Shown here in pieces: positions 1 to 8,327 of a stretch of DNA of 64,000 nt. The DNA is from DASWLF01 sp963768765 (GTDB lineage Bacteria; Desulfobacterota; Desulfobaccia; Desulfobaccales; 0-14-0-80-60-11). The position numbers and the translations under genes were made by a program. The stretch's first letter is position 1; each line of letters begins with the position of its first letter. The DNA lies in assembly GCA_963768765.1 (NCBI GenBank), contig CAVYJK010000028.1:124001-188000 (forward strand). Direction: 5' to 3'. The notes below the pieces were generated by a model. The model did not search any database, was not told the origin of the DNA, and was given only the letters and a program-made list of their open reading frames with translations.

Positions 1-705
1 CCCATCAACGGCCTCATCGACATGAAGACCACGGTTAATGCGGTGGCCAGCGGCGGGGCCAACGCCATCGTCATCCACAAGGGGCTGGTCGGGAGCGGCC
101 ACCGCCGCCGGGGCAAGGACGTGGGGCTCATCATTCACCTGTCCGGCTCCACCTGCCTGTCGCCCTACCCCAACGCCAAGACCCTGGTATGCACCGTGGA
201 GGAGGCCATCAAGCTGGGGGCCGACGCCATCTCCATCCATGTCAACATCGGCAACGGCACCGAGCGGGAGATGTTGGCGGACCTGGGTTTGGTGGCCCGG
301 CAGGCCCGGGATTGGGGCATGCCGCTCCTGGCCATGATGTACCCCCGGGGCGAGAAGATCAAAGATGAATTTAACCCCCAGGTGATTATGCATGTGGCCC
401 GTCTGGGGGCGGAATTGGGGGCGGACATCGTCAAGGTGTCCTACACCGGGTCGGTGGAGTCCTTCCGCAAGGTGGTGACCGGCTGCCCGGTGCCGGTGGT
501 CATTGCCGGCGGCCCCAAGATGAGCTCGGACCGGGAGATTCTGGAAATGGTGCAGGGCGCCATCGAAGCCGGCGGCGCCGGGGTCTCCATCGGCCGCAAC
601 GTCTTCCAGCACCGGGATCCCAGCCGCATGGTGGGGGCCATCAGCCTGCTGGTGCACGAAAACTCCGGCGTCGAGGAAGCCCTGTCCTTCCTCCAGGCGG
701 TTTAA
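1..705 (+). CDS. aroA': AroA'-type aldolase (2-amino-3,7-dideoxy-D-threo-hept-6-ulosonate synthase), 5' partial
   Basis: The reading frame is open from the first base, so the N-terminus lies outside the window; about 234 of the roughly 265 residues usual for the family are present. The family is a class I (Schiff-base) aldolase of the DhnA/ADH-synthase group that begins the alternative route to 3-dehydroquinate used by methanogens and many Desulfobacterota. Visible family features are the GLVGSGHRRRG stretch, the MMYPRG strand, the KVSYTGS strand carrying the likely Schiff-base lysine, the VIAGGPK loop and the GVSIGRNVFQH phosphate-binding end. The AroB' gene follows about 330 bp downstream, which strongly supports the assignment over an FbaB-type fructose-bisphosphate aldolase. 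What the sequence shows is the fold and its neighbour; substrate specificity is inferred from the pairing. Confidence 0.85.
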   Translation, partial: PINGLIDMKTTVNAVASGGANAIVIHKGLVGSGHRRRGKDVGLIIHLSGSTCLSPYPNAKTLVCTVEEAIKLGADAISIHVNIGNGTEREMLADLGLVARQARDWGMPLLAMMYPRGEKIKDEFNPQVIMHVARLGAELGADIVKVSYTGSVESFRKVVTGCPVPVVIAGGPKMSSDREILEMVQGAIEAGGAGVSIGRNVFQHRDPSRMVGAISLLVHENSGVEEALSFLQAV

Positions 706-777
706 AAGCAGTTTTGAGTTTCGAGTTTTGAGTTTCAAGAAACAACTTCGCCTCTAACTAACAGGAATGCTTTTAAC

Positions 778-973
778 TGTCATTCTGAGCGAAGCGAAGA
801 ATTTTGTATTTTAAGATAGTTGATACCAAGTCGCCATCAAAACACTATTATTTTGTAGCCGCAGGCTTTAGCCTGCGCCTGCACAGGCGAGACGCCTGTG
901 CCACCTGATAAAAACCGATATAGCGGTTTGATTGCAACTCAGTATGAGATCCTTCACTCCGTTCAGGATGACA
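778..973. repeat. Palindromic TGTCATTCTGAG element, split by a nested element
   Basis: The left arm (TGTCATTCTGAGCGAAGCG, from 778) and the right arm (ending GTTCAGGATGACA at 973) are the two halves of an imperfect hairpin. It occurs without interruption at 4187-4258 and, diverged, at 38336-38407. Here the arms are separated by the ATACC element at 823-945. The 330 bp between AroA' and AroB' hold only these repeats and AT-rich sequence; I see no gene there. Confidence 0.7.
823..945. mobile_element. ATACC-type miniature inverted-repeat element, copy 1
   Basis: The ends are imperfect inverted repeats of 19 bp (ATACCAAGTCGCCATCAAA on the left; TTTGATTGCAACTCAGTAT on the right). The interior is two tandem hairpins, GCAGGCTTTAGCCTGC and GCACAGGCGAGACGCCTGTGC. 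The same structure recurs at 8446-8681. No protein is encoded. It lies inside another palindromic repeat, which suggests it inserted there. Confidence 0.65.
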
Positions 974-1034
974 GAAAAATAGGTTTTGAAATAGCTTCTA
1001 AAAACTAAAAACTCGAAACTTAGAGGAAGTGACC

Positions 1035-2027
1035 ATGAAACAACTGTGGGTCAAAGTGGACCCTTGGGACAAAAACCTGGTGACCGCGGCCCTGGAATCC
1101 GGGGCCGACGCGGTGTGGGTCCCCGAAGGCAAGGCGGGCGAGGTCAAGGCCCTGGGACTCATCCGGGTGGTGGCGCCCGACGGCGACCTGGTCCCGGGCC
1201 GGGACTTCCACGAAGTGGCCATCCGCGGCACCGAAGACGAAGGCGAGGTCATCCGCCTGGCCCGCCAGGGCCCCGTGGTGGTCAAGACCCCGGACTGGAC
1301 CATCATTCCCCTGGAAAACCTGGTGGCCCAGAGCGGCAACATCTTTGTGGAAGTGGCCGACCTCGAAACGGCCCGCACCGCCCTGGGGGTATTGGAGAAA
1401 GGGGTGGACGGCCTGGTGGTGGCCGGCGCCGATGCGGGCACCCTCAAGCAGATCGCCCGCCTGGTCAAGGAATCGTCCCCCCCCGTGGCCCTGACCGCAG
1501 CCCGCATCACCCGGGTCCAGCCCTTGGGGATGGGCGACCGGGTCTGCGTGGACACCTGCGCCAATCTGGGCCTGGGCGAGGGCATGCTGGTGGGCAACTC
1601 CTCCGGGGCCCTGTTCCTGGTGCATGCCGAGTCCCTGGAAAACCCTTACGTGGCCCCCCGGCCTTTCCGGGTCAACGCCGGGCCGGTGCACGCCTACATC
1701 CGGGTCTCCGCCGATAAGACCAGGTACCTGGGGGAACTCAAGGCCGGTGACGAAGTGCTGGTGGTCAATTACCAGGGCCGCACCCGGCCGGCGGTGGTGG
1801 GCCGGGTCAAGGTGGAGCGCCGCCCCCTGATGCTGGTGGCCGCCGCAGCCGACGGCCAGGAGATCACCGCCATCCTGCAAAACGCCGAGACCATCCGCCT
1901 TACCCGGCCGGACGGCGAGGCCCTTTCCATCGTCAGCCTTAAAAGCGGGGACGAAGTGCTGGTGGCCCTGGAAGAAGCCGGACGCCACTTCGGCCACAAG
2001 GTCCAGGAAACCATCCTGGAGAAATGA
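1035..2027 (+). CDS. aroB': 3-dehydroquinate synthase II (AroB'-type)
   Basis: A protein of about 330 residues of the archaeal-type DHQ synthase II family, which oxidatively deaminates and cyclises the AroA' product to 3-dehydroquinate using NAD. Family signatures seen include the start MKQLWVKVDPWDK, VKTPDWTIIPLENL, a glycine-rich middle (GEGMLVGNSSGALFLVHAESLENPYV, given here as two joined motifs GEGMLVGNSSG and HAESLENPYV) and the C-terminal FRVNAGPVHAYI. The ATG at 1035 is chosen over the in-frame GTG at 1029 because the purine-rich AGAGGAAG ends right at 1029 and gives normal spacing. It is followed after only 3 bp by pheA, so the two are surely cotranscribed. The gene is intact. Confidence 0.93.
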   Translation: MKQLWVKVDPWDKNLVTAALESGADAVWVPEGKAGEVKALGLIRVVAPDGDLVPGRDFHEVAIRGTEDEGEVIRLARQGPVVVKTPDWTIIPLENLVAQSGNIFVEVADLETARTALGVLEKGVDGLVVAGADAGTLKQIARLVKESSPPVALTAARITRVQPLGMGDRVCVDTCANLGLGEGMLVGNSSGALFLVHAESLENPYVAPRPFRVNAGPVHAYIRVSADKTRYLGELKAGDEVLVVNYQGRTRPAVVGRVKVERRPLMLVAAAADGQEITAILQNAETIRLTRPDGEALSIVSLKSGDEVLVALEEAGRHFGHKVQETILEK

Positions 2028-2030
2028 GCC

Positions 2031-3116
2031 ATGACCAAGAAAGAAACCATCCGACAACAAATCGACGCCCTGGACCGGGAGTTGCTGGCGCTGCTCAACC
2101 GCCGCCAGGGCCTGGCCGCGGAAATCGGCCGCATCAAGAACCGGGAAGGCCGGGGAACCCTGGACTTCCAGCGTGAGGAAGAGGTCCTGGCCCACCTCAT
2201 GCATCTCAACCCCGGCCCCTTGAGCCAGGCGGCCCTGAGGAACATCTTCCGGGAGATCATCTCCGCGGCCCGGGAGGTCCAGATCCCGTTCGGGGTGGCC
2301 TTCCTGGGACCCGAAGCCACCTTTTCCCACCTGGCGGCCCTGAAAAAGTTCGGCCGGGCCAGCCGCTTCGGGCCGCTGACCACCATCGAAGAAGTCTTCG
2401 AAGAAGTGGAGAAGGGCAAATACCAGTACGGCGTGGTACCCATCGAGAACTCCACCGAGGGCATCGTCAACGTCTCCCTGGACCTGTTTGCCGAAACCGC
2501 TCTCAAGATCTGCGGGGAGATCTTCCTGGAAATCTCCCACGACCTGGTGTCCAAGTCCGGCCAGCGGGCCGACATCGAAGTGATTTACACCCATCCCCAG
2601 GCCTACGCCCAGTGCCGCCGCTGGCTGAAAACCCACCTGGGGGAGATCCCCATCCTGGAGGTGGCCTCCACCGGGGTGGCGGCCCAGAAAGCGGCCAAGA
2701 ACCCCAACGCCGCGGCCATCGCCAGCGCCTTCGCCGCGCCCCTCTACGACCTCAGGGTGGTGGAGAGCCGCATCGAAGACCATCCGGGCAACGTCACCCA
2801 CTTTTTCGTCATCGGGTCCGATTCCCCCGGCCCCACGGGCGCGGACAAGACCTCCATCATCTTTGCAGTGGACAACATCCCCGGGGCCCTGTACAAAACC
2901 CTGCGGCCCCTGGCGGAGCGAAACCTCAATATGACCCGCATCGTCTCCCGCCCGGCCAAAAACGAAGCCTGGCGCTACCTCTTCTTTGTGGACCTGGACG
3001 GCCACCGGGACGATCCCCAGGTGGCCCCGGCCCTGGAGGAGATCAAGACCCTCAGCGCCCACTTCAAACTGCTGGGCTCCTACCCCCGGGCCGCCGGCGT
3101 GGAGAACCTGAGTTGA
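2031..3116 (+). CDS. pheA: Bifunctional chorismate mutase / prephenate dehydratase (P-protein)
   Basis: A 361-residue P-protein that turns chorismate into phenylpyruvate for phenylalanine synthesis. Residues 1-90 form an AroQ chorismate mutase helix bundle (IRQQIDALDRELLALLNRR). Residues about 95-270 form the prephenate dehydratase domain (AFLGPEATFSHLAA, VVPIENSTEGIVN, IYTHPQAYAQC). Residues about 280-350 form an ACT domain with the PGALYKTL and SRP signatures expected for phenylalanine feedback. The usual catalytic TRF motif reads THF here (GNVTHFFVIG): the threonine is kept and the arginine is replaced by histidine. The start ATG lies 3 bp after aroB'. The protein is full length and undisturbed. 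Confidence 0.95.
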   Translation: MTKKETIRQQIDALDRELLALLNRRQGLAAEIGRIKNREGRGTLDFQREEEVLAHLMHLNPGPLSQAALRNIFREIISAAREVQIPFGVAFLGPEATFSHLAALKKFGRASRFGPLTTIEEVFEEVEKGKYQYGVVPIENSTEGIVNVSLDLFAETALKICGEIFLEISHDLVSKSGQRADIEVIYTHPQAYAQCRRWLKTHLGEIPILEVASTGVAAQKAAKNPNAAAIASAFAAPLYDLRVVESRIEDHPGNVTHFFVIGSDSPGPTGADKTSIIFAVDNIPGALYKTLRPLAERNLNMTRIVSRPAKNEAWRYLFFVDLDGHRDDPQVAPALEEIKTLSAHFKLLGSYPRAAGVENLS

Positions 3117-3136
3117 GCAGATTTACGGAAAGAGTA

Positions 3137-3350
3137 CTTGGGAGAGGGGGCCAGGGGCAGAAGGCCACTTGCAATCCCTCTCCCAAACCCTCTCCCCCAA
3201 CCCCCTCATGATTTATTTTTTGGCCTGGGAAGTCGGGGCCAAAGGCCCCGCCTTCCCAGGCCCCCATCCGCGGGTTGGGAGGGGGGCTTGGGGGGAGGGC
3301 AGGGAGTCTCACTCCCTGGCCCTCCCCCCAACCCATCTTTCCCCCTCCGC
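3137..3350. repeat. GC-rich palindromic intergenic repeat (GGGAGAGGGGGCCAGGGGC family)
   Basis: G-runs and C-runs form several imperfect inverted repeats, for example GGGAGAGGGGGCCAGG against CCCTCTCCCAAACCCTCTCC, and TGGCCTGGGAAGTCGGGGCC against GGCCCCGCCTTCCCAGG. Related copies lie at 5113-5182, 47459-47525, 51122-51312 and 52893-52946. It abuts the beginning of aroD with no normal start codon between, so it may have displaced the native 5' end. Confidence 0.6.
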
Positions 3351-3356
3351 ATCTGC

Positions 3357-4018
3357 GTGCCCATAGTGGAGGCCACGGTGAACCGGGCCCGGAGCAAGTA
3401 TCTCCGGGCGGCCCGCAAGGGGTTGTGGGCCGAGGTTCGCCTGGATTATCTGGAAAATCCGGACTTGCCCAGGCTCTTCCGGACGCACCCCGGGCCGGTC
3501 ATCGCCACCAACCGGCTGGCCGCGGAGGGCGGGCGCTGGCAGGGCCCCGAAGGGGAGCGCCGCCGCCTGCTGGAAGAGGCCCTGGACCTGGGGGCCGATT
3601 TCCTGGACCTGGAGCTGGCCGCGGACTCCGCCTGGCGCCGGGACCTCTGGGAGCGCCGGGGGCAGGCCAAAATCATCCTCTCCTGGCACGATTTTTCCGG
3701 CACCCCGGAGCAGGCTCCGGCTGGAGGCCGTCCTGGAGGAAATGCTGGCTGCCGAAGCCGACATTGTTGAAAATGGTGACCCTGGCCCGGCCAGCCGGAG
3801 GACAACCTCCGGGTCCTGTCCCTCATCCCCCGGGCCCGGGCCCAGCGGCCGGGAGATCATCGCCTTTTGCATGGGGCCGGCAGGGCAAGTGGTCCCGGGT
3901 GGTGGCGCCCCTGATGGGTAGCTTTCTCACCTTTGCCCCGTTCACCCAGAAAGGGGCCTCCGCCCCGGGCCAGTTGACGGTGAACGAGCTGAAGCGGGCC
4001 TGGAAAGCCCTTAAATGA
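3357..4018 (+). pseudogene. aroD: Type I 3-dehydroquinate dehydratase, multiply frameshifted
   Basis: The translation from the GTG at 3357 (VPIVEATVNRARSKYL...) to the LSWHDF strand, then in shifted frames DIVKMVTLA and MGSFLTFAPF, is a class I DHQ dehydratase that makes 3-dehydroshikimate. The catalytic His (LSWHDF) and the Schiff-base Lys (DIVKMV) are both encoded. Reading the full protein requires removing single extra bases near 3713, 3767, 3790, 3844 and 3889. No ATG or convincing ribosome site precedes the conserved start; the sequence immediately upstream is the GC-rich repeat. Its position between pheA and aroE fits the pathway. It may be a real pseudogene or a badly sequenced functional gene; five shifts in 180 bp is denser than in any other single-copy gene here. 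Confidence 0.8.
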
Positions 4019-4041
4019 GGGTAGCGAACCGTTTGGGGCCT

Positions 4042-4100
4042 TGTAGGGGCGGACCCAGGTGTCCGCCCACCTAGGGCGCACACGCAGGTGCGCCCCTACA
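4042..4100. repeat. Inverted repeat TGTAGGGGCG ... CGCCCCTACA
   Basis: A short palindromic intergenic unit with outer arms TGTAGGGGCG and CGCCCCTACA, and further internal complementarity around GGTGTCCGCCC. No coding potential is seen. Confidence 0.5.
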
Positions 4101-4186
4101 GGGATTTCTCCATAAAAATATGATGCTGAGTTTGTAAAGGTGCATCTGAAACATGACACTATCGAGCGCCTTGCAAATTCCGTTTT

Positions 4187-4258
4187 TGTCATTCTGAGCG
4201 AAGCGAAGAATCTCGTATTTTTGAGATTCTTCGGTCGCTTCGCTTCCTCAGAATGACA
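4187..4258. repeat. Palindromic TGTCATTCTGAG element, uninterrupted copy
   Basis: A nearly perfect hairpin: TGTCATTCTGAGCGAAGCG pairs with CGCTTCCTCAGAATGACA across a short loop. It ends a few bases before the aroE ribosome site. An in-frame ATG at 4253 falls inside its right arm and is probably not used. Confidence 0.7.
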
Positions 4259-4273
4259 GAGGGCGATTTTATC

Positions 4274-5110
4274 ATGACCGAATATTTGCCCCTAATAGAC
4301 GGAAAAACCTGTGTCTATGGTATCCTGGGCCGGCCGGTGGCTCATACGCTCAGCCCCGCCATGCACAACGCCGCCTTCCGGGAACTCCGTTTCAACGCGG
4401 TCTACGTGGCCTTTCCGGTCACCGACCTGGCCCGGGCCGTGGCCGGCCTCCGGGGCCTGGCCATCGCCGGGGTGAGCGTCACCATCCCTTTTAAAGAGGA
4501 GATCATCCCCCTGCTGGACGAATTGGACCCCCGGGCCGCCCGCATGGGCGCGGTGAACACCGTGGTGAACCGGGAGGGCCGCCTCACGGGCTACAACACC
4601 GACTGGCTGGGGGCGCTGACGGCCTTGCAGACCAAGACCGCCATCGCCGGTGAGCACTTCCTGATCCTGGGGGCCGGCGGCGCCGCCCGGGCCATCGCCT
4701 TCGGCCTCAAGGAGACAGGCGGGCGGGTCACCCTCACCGACGTGGACGCCCCCCGGGCCGCGGCGCTGGCCCAAGATTTGGGGGCGGCAGCCATTCCCCC
4801 GGAGGCCCTGGGACAGTGCCCGGCCACCGTTTTAATCAACGCCACCCCGGTGGGCATGGAACCCCAGGACCAGGAAATTCCCATAAACCCGGAGCTGCTG
4901 GCCCGCTTCCGCCTGGTCATGGACATCGTCTACCGGCCGCTAACCACCCGGCTGCTGCGGGAGGCTAAGGCCCGGGGCTGCGCCACCATCGACGGCCTGC
5001 AGATGCTCCTCCACCAGGCCACCGCCCAGTTCGAGCTCTGGACCGGCCGACCCGCGCCTCTGGAAGTCATGTCCCGGGCGGCTTATGCGGCCCTGGGAGA
5101 GAAGGACTGA
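4274..5110 (+). CDS. aroE: Shikimate dehydrogenase
   Basis: A protein of about 278 residues that reduces 3-dehydroshikimate with NADPH. Visible signatures are the shikimate-binding start GRPVAHTLSPAMHNAAF, the catalytic lysine in SVTIPFKEEI, the NTDWLG aspartate site, the Rossmann loop LGAGGAARAI and the C-terminal GLQMLLHQA. The ATG at 4274 is preferred over the one at 4253 because the earlier one lies in a repeat arm, while 4274 has AGAGGG about ten bases upstream and begins close to the conserved domain (MTEYLPLIDGKTCVYGILG). The gene is intact. Confidence 0.95.
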   Translation: MTEYLPLIDGKTCVYGILGRPVAHTLSPAMHNAAFRELRFNAVYVAFPVTDLARAVAGLRGLAIAGVSVTIPFKEEIIPLLDELDPRAARMGAVNTVVNREGRLTGYNTDWLGALTALQTKTAIAGEHFLILGAGGAARAIAFGLKETGGRVTLTDVDAPRAAALAQDLGAAAIPPEALGQCPATVLINATPVGMEPQDQEIPINPELLARFRLVMDIVYRPLTTRLLREAKARGCATIDGLQMLLHQATAQFELWTGRPAPLEVMSRAAYAALGEKD

Positions 5111-5112
5111 GT

Positions 5113-5250
5113 TCTTGGGAGAGGGGGCCAGGGGCCGACGGCCCTTCAATCCCTCTCCCAAACCCTCTCCCCCAACTCCCATATTAAGAAGTGTAGGGCG
5201 GGCACTGCCCGTCTCCTATTTCGATGATGGTGGGCAGTGCCCACCCTACA
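5113..5250. repeat. Two adjacent palindromic repeats between aroE and aroA
   Basis: First comes a copy of the GGGAGAGGGGGCCAGGGGC family (5113-5182). It is followed by an inverted repeat whose arms are TGTAGGGCGGGCACTGCCC (from 5192) and GGGCAGTGCCCACCCTACA (to 5250). No gene is seen. Confidence 0.55.
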
Positions 5251-5267
5251 TACTGACTTAAGGAACC

Positions 5268-6534
5268 ATGGGAAAAGAAATCAAACCCTGTCAGCCGGTC
5301 CAGGCCACCCTCACCCTGCCCGGCTCCAAGAGCTACACTCACCGGGCCCTGGTGGCCGCGGCGTTGGCTGCGGGGGAAAGCGTGCTTATGAACGCCCTGA
5401 AGGCCGAGGACACCGAGCTGACGGCCCAGGCGTTGGCGCGCCTGGGGGCGGCCATTGAATGGCAGGACGCCGCGCTGCGGGTTCAGGGCACCGGCGGCCG
5501 CTGGCTCCCGGTTTCCGAGCCCATCCACCTGGGCAACTCCGGCACTTCCATGCGCTTGCTCACGGCGCTCACCGCCCTGGGGCAGGGCGAGTACCTGCTC
5601 ACCGGCACGGAACGCCTCTGCCAGCGGCCCCTGGGGGAGTTGCTGGCGGCCCTTTCGCAGCTGGGGGTTAAGGCCGTGTCGCAAAAAGGCGACGGCTGCC
5701 CCCCGGTCCTGGTCCAGGGCGGCCTCAAGGGCGGCCGGGCCAGCCTGTCCGGGGCCGTCAGCAGCCAGTACGTCTCGGCCTTGCTGTTCATCGGGCCCCT
5801 GGCCCCCGCCGGGCTGGAGCTTACGGTCACCGGCGACCTGGTTTCCCGCCCCTACGTGGACCTGACCCTGGAAGTTATGGGGGACTTCGGCATCTCTTAT
5901 TACCGGGAAGGCTACCGGTATTTTCAGCTGCCGGGAGGCCAGAGCTATTCGCCCCGGGATTATGAGATCGAGGCCGACGCCTCCAGCGCCTCCTATTTTT
6001 GGGCCGCCGCCGCCATCACCGGGGGGCGGGTCACCATTACCAACCTCAGCCTGGAATCCTCCCAGGGCGATGCGGCCTTCCCCCTGGTGCTCCAGCGCCT
6101 GGGCTGCCGGGTGGAGTCCTCGCCGGCCGGCGTCACGGTGGCGGGCGGCGCCGTTGCAGGGCGTTCGGGTGGACATGGCCGCCATGCCGGACCTGGTGCC
6201 CACCCTGGCGGTGGTGGCGGCCTTCGCCCGGGGAGAGACGGTGATCACCGGGGTGGCCCACCTGCGCCACAAGGAATCGGACCGCCTGGCCGCGGTGGCC
6301 GCGGAATTGGCCAAGATGGGGGTCGCCGCCCGGGAAACCGCCGACGGCCTGATCATTTCCGGGGGCCGGCCCCGGGGCGCCGCCATCGACACCTACCAGG
6401 ACCACCGCCTCGCCATGAGCTTTGCGGTGGCCGGCCTCAAGGCCCCGGGCACGGTCATCCAGGACCCGGAGGTGGTGGCCAAGTCTTTCCCGGATTTTTG
6501 GCAATTTTTTGATAAGCTATACCAAGCCAGGTAA
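5268..6534 (+). CDS. aroA: 3-phosphoshikimate 1-carboxyvinyltransferase (EPSP synthase), one frame break
   Basis: EPSP synthase joins phosphoenolpyruvate to shikimate 3-phosphate. Domain motifs occur in order: LPGSKSYTHRALVAAALA, GNSGTSMRLLTAL, SSQYVSALLF, EADASSASYFWAAA, and then in the next frame RHKESDRLAAVAAEL and YQDHRLAMSFAVAGL. The two halves join at about 6151-6153, where one extra base separates VAGGA from LQGVRVDMAAMPD. Removing it restores a protein of about 421 residues, normal for the family. All catalytic regions are conserved on both sides of the break, so an isolated sequencing insertion is likelier than decay. An AAGGA lies before the ATG at 5268. It closes the aromatic cluster. 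Confidence 0.93.
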
Positions 6535-6621
6535 CATATACGGGACTTTTAAACCCCGCCCCTACGGCGGGATTGGCGAAAACCCGTCCTTTTTGACAGG
6601 ACTATTGGCAGGCCGCTAAAC

Positions 6622-6690
6622 ATGGGATAGGGTCTGATCATTTTCTGCCTGTTGGTGCTGCTCTGGACCTTCTGGAAGGAGAAGCGCTGA
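6622..6690 (+). other. Possible tiny membrane peptide with an in-frame TAG
   Basis: From the ATG at 6622 the frame reads Met-Gly-stop (TAG at 6628-6630), then Gly-LIIFCLLVLLWTFWKEKR and a TGA at 6688. The part after the TAG looks like a single transmembrane segment with a basic cytoplasmic tail, as in many small membrane peptides. It has no good start in this frame other than the interrupted one. It could be a real small gene with an error at its start, or chance. The rest of the 6535-6759 gap shows no gene. Confidence 0.25.
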
Positions 6691-6759
6691 CCGGCCGGAT
6701 GTGGCCGGGATCTTTCTGCAAAAGGTTAACTAAAGCCAAGCAAACCAGACGACCTGCAA

Positions 6760-8013
6760 ATGTCCCTGTCCCTGCCCGCCCGGGCCTTGATTATCCTGGC
6801 CTCCCTCAACCTCCTGGATTACCTGGACCGCTATCTGATCGCCTCCCTGGGCAGCCTGGTGAAAGGCGAAATGGGTCTGAGCGATAAGGCCTTCGGGTTT
6901 TTGGGCACCGCCTTTTTCCTGGTTTACCTGTTGTCCTCGCCCGTGTTCGGCTACCTGGGGGACCGTTTCGGCCGCAGCCATCTCATGGCGGGCGGGGCGG
7001 TGCTCTGGAGCCTGGCCACCAGCCTCACTTTTTGGGTGGGTTCCTACCCCGCCCTGGTTTTGGCCCGGGGGGCGGTGGGGGTGGGGGAAGCCTCTTTCGG
7101 CACCCTGGCGCCGGCTTACCTGGCGGACATCCTGCCCCTGGGGCGCCGGGCCCGGGCCCTGGGGCTGTTCTACCTGGCCCTGCCGGTGGGCTCGGCCCTG
7201 GCGTACCTGGTGGGGGCCCTGATGGGGAGCCACTGGGGCTGGCGGCCGGCTTTTCTGCTGGCCGGCGTCCCGGGGCTGCTGTTGGCGACCCTGGTTTATC
7301 ACCTGCCGATGGCGGGCCGCGGGCAAGTTTTCTTAGGGGCCGCGACCCCGGCCCAGCCTTCGCCCCCCCGGGATTTCTGGGGCCTGTTCCGGGTGCCCAC
7401 CTTGCGTCTGGTCAGCCTGGGCTACGGCATGGTGACCTTTGCCCTGGGGGGCCTGGCCTTCTGGATGCCCCGCTACCTGGAAACGGCCAAGGGGCTGAGC
7501 CTCTCCCAGGCCAACCTGCTGCTCTTCGGCGCCATCGCTCTGGCCGGCGGCCTGGGGACGCTCACGGGCGGGTGGCTGGGGGACCGCCTGCTGAGCCGCA
7601 CCCTGGGGGCGCCCCTCTGGGTCAGCGGGGTGGGCATCGTCCTGGCCCTGCCCCTGGCGGCCCTGGCCATCTTTGCTGCAAACCCCCTCATCTATCTCCC
7701 GGCCCTGACGGCCGCGGTTTTCCTGCTGTTCTTGAATCCCGGGGTTCTCACTGCGGTGATCGTCAGCGTGGCGGGACCCTGGCGCCGGGCCCAGGCCGTG
7801 GCCTTGAATATCGTGGTCATCCACCTGGTGGGAGACGTCCCTTCTCCCTTCCTCATCGGCTGGGTCTCGGACCTCTGGGCGCTGAAATGGGGGGTCTCCC
7901 TCACCCTGGTGGCCCTGGCCGCGGGGGCGGCCTTGATTTTCGCGGCCCTCCCCCACCTGGGCCGGGACCTGGCCGCGGCCGGCGAGCTCGATTACCGGCA
8001 GGGAACCGGCTAA
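6760..8013 (+). CDS. Major facilitator superfamily transporter (spinster-like)
   Basis: A 417-residue membrane protein with twelve predicted hydrophobic helices. The MFS loop 2-3 signature is clear (GYLGDRFGRSHLMAGG) and is echoed in the second half (GGWLGDRLLSRTLG). The early LNLLDYLDRYLI and VGVGEASFGTLAPAYLAD segments resemble the spinster/Spns-like branch seen in many bacteria. The substrate cannot be read from the sequence. The gene starts at an ATG without a strong ribosome site and seems to be transcribed alone after the aromatic cluster. No break is seen. Confidence 0.85.
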   Translation: MSLSLPARALIILASLNLLDYLDRYLIASLGSLVKGEMGLSDKAFGFLGTAFFLVYLLSSPVFGYLGDRFGRSHLMAGGAVLWSLATSLTFWVGSYPALVLARGAVGVGEASFGTLAPAYLADILPLGRRARALGLFYLALPVGSALAYLVGALMGSHWGWRPAFLLAGVPGLLLATLVYHLPMAGRGQVFLGAATPAQPSPPRDFWGLFRVPTLRLVSLGYGMVTFALGGLAFWMPRYLETAKGLSLSQANLLLFGAIALAGGLGTLTGGWLGDRLLSRTLGAPLWVSGVGIVLALPLAALAIFAANPLIYLPALTAAVFLLFLNPGVLTAVIVSVAGPWRRAQAVALNIVVIHLVGDVPSPFLIGWVSDLWALKWGVSLTLVALAAGAALIFAALPHLGRDLAAAGELDYRQGTG

Positions 8014-8192
8014 ACCCGGCCCCTTCCGCCCTCCAGGAAGGGGGAGTTTTGCAGCCCAAAGATTCGTTCAGGCAGTTGCGGGACAGTATACCGGGACTGA
8101 ACAATTACAGCAGGCCGCTGCCGCCGAATGACGGCGCCGAGCCCAGTATAGCCCTTAGATGGCGCCTCTTGCCGCGGGGGAGAATTTTGCCA

Positions 8193-8221
8193 TTGACGAA
8201 GGGAAAGCAGATTGTTATAAA
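8193..8221 (+). promoter_or_regulatory. Sigma-70-type promoter of the initiator tRNA
   Basis: TTGACG (8193-8198) and TATAAA (8216-8221) are separated by exactly 17 bases, and the tRNA begins 22 bases further on. Confidence 0.75.
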
Positions 8222-8243
8222 TAAAGAACAGTTCGGCCAATGA

Positions 8244-8320
8244 CGCGGGGTGGAGCAGCCTGGAAGCTCGTCGGGCTCATAACCCGAAGGTCGCAGGTTC
8301 AAATCCTGCCCCCGCTACCA
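8244..8320 (+). tRNA. Initiator tRNA-fMet (CAU)
   Basis: A 77-nt cloverleaf with CCA encoded. The anticodon loop is CUCAUAA on a stem with three G:C pairs (GGG/CCC). Position 1 does not form a Watson-Crick pair with position 72 (C against U). Both traits mark initiator rather than elongator tRNA-Met. The T arm reads GCAGGTTCAAATCCTGC. Confidence 0.95.
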
Positions 8321-8327
8321 AATAAAC

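Noticed and set aside
1020..3062. A 680-codon open frame on the minus strand opposite AroB' and pheA
   Set aside because: It is a GC-rich antisense shadow: Gly/His/Gln-rich, without family motifs, and opposite two strongly conserved genes. Similar long antisense frames at 18943-20382, 32010-33455, 33779-35218, 42102-43508 and 49234-51171 were dropped for the same reason.
3138..3356. Longer aroD start upstream at 3138
   Set aside because: The upstream codons are read from the GC-rich palindromic repeat and show no similarity to the dehydratase family.
4253..4273. aroE start at 4253
   Set aside because: That ATG lies in the arm of a repeated palindrome; the one at 4274 has a proper ribosome site and matches the family start.
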